NCBI GenBank assembly: GCA_038213005.1
Contig: JBBQTU010000197.1
Span: 1 to 7,872, forward strand
Origin: JBBQTU01 sp038213005
Lineage (GTDB): Bacteria > Planctomycetota > Phycisphaerae > Tepidisphaerales > Tepidisphaeraceae
Direction of reading: 5' to 3'
DNA: 7,872 bases
Positions 6,920-7,872 of this stretch are shown here, one piece after another; within the stretch, counting starts at the first letter, position 1, and the number at the start of each line of letters is the position of its first letter. The notes under the pieces were generated by a model. It was not told where the DNA came from. It searched no databases and saw nothing but the letters and a program-made list of their open reading frames with translations. A program made the translations under genes and the position numbers.

Positions 6920-7366
6920 TCACTTCTTCTCTTCTTCCAACACCTTATGGATGGCGCTGCGGGCGAAGGTGATCTTGGCATTGCTCGACTCGTCGACCTT
7001 GATCACGACCTCGTCCTCGCGCGCCTCGACCACCGCGCCGCGGATGCCGCCGATGGTCTGGATGCGGTCGCCCTTCTTCAGGCTGTCCAGCATGCTCGCC
7101 AGCTTCTTCTGCTGCGTCTTCTTCGAACGGAACAGGAAGAAGTACATCACGGCGATGATCAGAATCATCGGCACCAGCGGGCTGCTGACCCAGCCGGGGG
7201 CGGGTTCTTTGGTTGTGGGTGGCGTGGTGCCGCCAGGCGCCGCGGTGACTGGAGCCCCAGTGACCGGGACCGCAGTGACCGGGGCCTCAACGGCCGGGGT
7301 CGCAGGGGCTGCCGGAGCAGCAGGAGTGGCAGGGGCGGCGGGTGTCTGGGCAAGGGTCCAAAGCAT
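6920..7366 (-). CDS. yajC: Preprotein translocase accessory subunit YajC
   Basis: The product has 148 residues from the ATG at 7366. After the short start MLWTLAQ comes an Ala/Pro/Val/Thr-rich region (about 9-58, with repeated PVTxxP units). A single membrane helix follows (about 62-79, PLVPMILIIAVMYFFLF), then the cytoplasmic YajC core: RSKKTQQKK, LKKGDRIQTIGGIRG and a C-terminal KITFARSAIHKVLEEEKK. The conserved GD-x-(I/V)-x-T-x-GGI-x-G motif and the position directly upstream of secDF make the assignment firm. YajC associates with SecDF at the SecYEG translocon and is usually dispensable. The start at 7366 is favoured by AGGAG ten bases upstream and by the typical short MLW start. ATGs at 7390 and 7402 would add 8 or 12 residues but lack ribosome sites. 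The roughly 50-residue Pro/Ala-rich stretch before the helix is unusual compared with E. coli YajC. Confidence 0.93.
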   Translation of the reverse strand: MLWTLAQTPAAPATPAAPAAPATPAVEAPVTAVPVTGAPVTAAPGGTTPPTTKEPAPGWVSSPLVPMILIIAVMYFFLFRSKKTQQKKLASMLDSLKKGDRIQTIGGIRGAVVEAREDEVVIKVDESSNAKITFARSAIHKVLEEEKK

Positions 7367-7482
7367 GTTCAAGAAGCTCCTCTCAAGCGCCATCCGGCGC
7401 AACGTGTTTCGTTACAATCTCCAGCGGCAACGCATCGCGCCCGGCCGGCACAATGCCCGCCATGAACCACTGTAGACGCGGC

Positions 7483-7511
7483 ATTATGCGCGGAAAGCGC
7501 TGGCAGGCCAA
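7483..7511 (-). promoter_or_regulatory. Probable sigma70-type promoter for yajC-secDF
   Basis: The minus strand reads TTGGCC, 17 bases, CATAAT. The -10 matches TATAAT at five of six positions, the -35 matches TTGACA at four of six, and the spacing is optimal. Transcription would start near 7476, leaving a leader of about 110 nt before the yajC ATG at 7366. It lies between the palindromic repeat and the gene, as expected for the operon promoter. Confidence 0.5.
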
Positions 7512-7559
7512 GCGTCGTGCAGGCGACGGCAGCAGTTTGCCCCAGGCAGCGCGTAGCGC

Positions 7560-7639
7560 GTAGGGTGGGTACGTACTCGAACCCACCTTTGCCGGGCGTG
7601 TCTGGCGAAGGTGGGTCGGGGCATACCGACCCACCCTAC
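7560..7639. repeat. Palindromic interspersed repeat, copy 1 (complete, 80 bp)
   Basis: The element is bounded by 11-bp perfect inverted ends, GTAGGGTGGGT and ACCCACCCTAC. Inside is a second inverted repeat: ACCCACCTTTGCC (7581-7593) and GGCGAAGGTGGGT (7604-7616), with one U-G pair in plus-strand RNA. Four GGTGGGT/ACCCACC modules alternate in orientation. The 83 bases at 7555-7637 are identical to 7790-7872. The form suggests a non-autonomous REP- or MITE-like element. A TA dinucleotide lies just outside each GGGTGGGT/ACCCACCC arm, which could be a target duplication. No transposase is in the window. Confidence 0.85.
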
Positions 7640-7794
7640 AGACTGCGATCGCTCAAACCGCAGGAGAACGCCGGCGGAAGAGCTGCGCTGGGCCTCTCGG
7701 CAGTCAGCCATCGTCGCGCATGTATCCAATCGACGCGATGGGATCGGGATAACAGAAACGTCGGGCGTGCCCGTTCTTCCGGGCAACTCAGCGC
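7640..7794. other. 155-bp spacer between the repeats, no gene seen
   Basis: No frame here has coding character, and no tRNA or known RNA fold is recognised. The only structure noted is a short hairpin at 7768-7785, TGCCCG-TTCTTC-CGGGCA. It could alternatively pair as CGGGC-GT-GCCCG (7762-7773). Together with 7367-7559, which holds only the probable yajC promoter and leader, this makes the right-hand 500 bases essentially intergenic. Confidence 0.6.
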
Positions 7795-7872
7795 GTAGGG
7801 TGGGTACGTACTCGAACCCACCTTTGCCGGGCGTGTCTGGCGAAGGTGGGTCGGGGCATACCGACCCACCCT
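7795..7872. repeat. Palindromic interspersed repeat, copy 2 (cut by window edge)
   Basis: This copy is in the same orientation as copy 1 and identical to it over every base present. The window ends two bases before the expected end of the right inverted arm. The shared sequence extends five bases to the left (AGCGC) before the copies diverge. Perfect identity in non-coding DNA points to recent duplication, active mobility or gene conversion. Confidence 0.85.

Noticed and set aside
5833..6972. Long plus-strand open frame opposite secDF (also 3625-4746 and 2440-3336)
   Set aside because: These lie antisense to well-recognised genes, show no domain or membrane logic of their own, and are expected in GC-rich DNA.
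7645..7652. GCGATCGC octamer, like the cyanobacterial HIP1 motif
   Set aside because: There is a single occurrence in a GC-rich window and no other sign of a cyanobacterium.
7768..7785. TGCCCG-TTCTTC-CGGGCA hairpin as a terminator
   Set aside because: The stem is six pairs with no T run on either strand, and an alternative pairing competes with it.
7484..7786. Minus-strand open frames running through the palindromic repeats, giving the peptide MGRYAPTHLRQTRPAKVGSS in both copies
   Set aside because: The shared peptide is just translation of the repeat, and the remainder has no coding character.
7560..7872. Two spaced repeats as a CRISPR array
   Set aside because: Only two copies are seen, 80 bp long and 155 bp apart, with strong internal palindromes and no cas genes.

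Overview
All recognisable genes in this window lie on the minus strand, so transcription runs from high to low coordinates. The DNA is GC-rich. The most telling gene is a single 1113-residue SecD-SecF fusion, preceded by yajC and followed by a signal-anchored LysM protein. Very long fused SecDF proteins with enlarged periplasmic domains, Ala/Pro/Thr-rich linkers and hybrid sensor kinases fit Planctomycetota, perhaps a Phycisphaerae-like lineage. That assignment is inferred from protein architecture recalled from memory, not from a search.

Layout from upstream (right) to downstream (left). Bases 7367-7872 hold no convincing gene. They contain one complete 80-bp palindromic repeat (7560-7639), a second copy cut by the window edge (7795-7872), and a plausible sigma70-type promoter (7483-7511) for the secretion operon. 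Next come yajC (6920-7366) and secDF (3481-6822), about 97 bp apart with a small hairpin between them. A 123-bp gap with a strong 58-nt hairpin (3401-3458) separates secDF from the LysM gene (2539-3357). A long stem-loop (2474-2512), overlapping a triple GAATTC repeat, probably ends that transcription unit.

The second unit is a membrane-bound PAS hybrid histidine kinase with a C-terminal receiver (499-2241). It is followed almost immediately by the 5' part of a heavy-metal P-type ATPase that leaves the window at base 1. Start codons in this unit are ambiguous. Each gene has a TATAAT-like box a few bases upstream of a GTG, and each also has an alternative start that overlaps the preceding reading frame.

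Functionally, YajC and SecDF work together at the SecYEG translocon: SecDF uses proton flow to pull exported proteins across the membrane. The LysM protein is a probable cell-envelope product that would use this route. The kinase and ATPase look like a separate module of sensing and metal transport. No previously undescribed multi-gene system is evident. The less ordinary material is non-coding: the repeat pair with two mutually exclusive folds, the post-secDF hairpin, and the possible leader ORF before the kinase.
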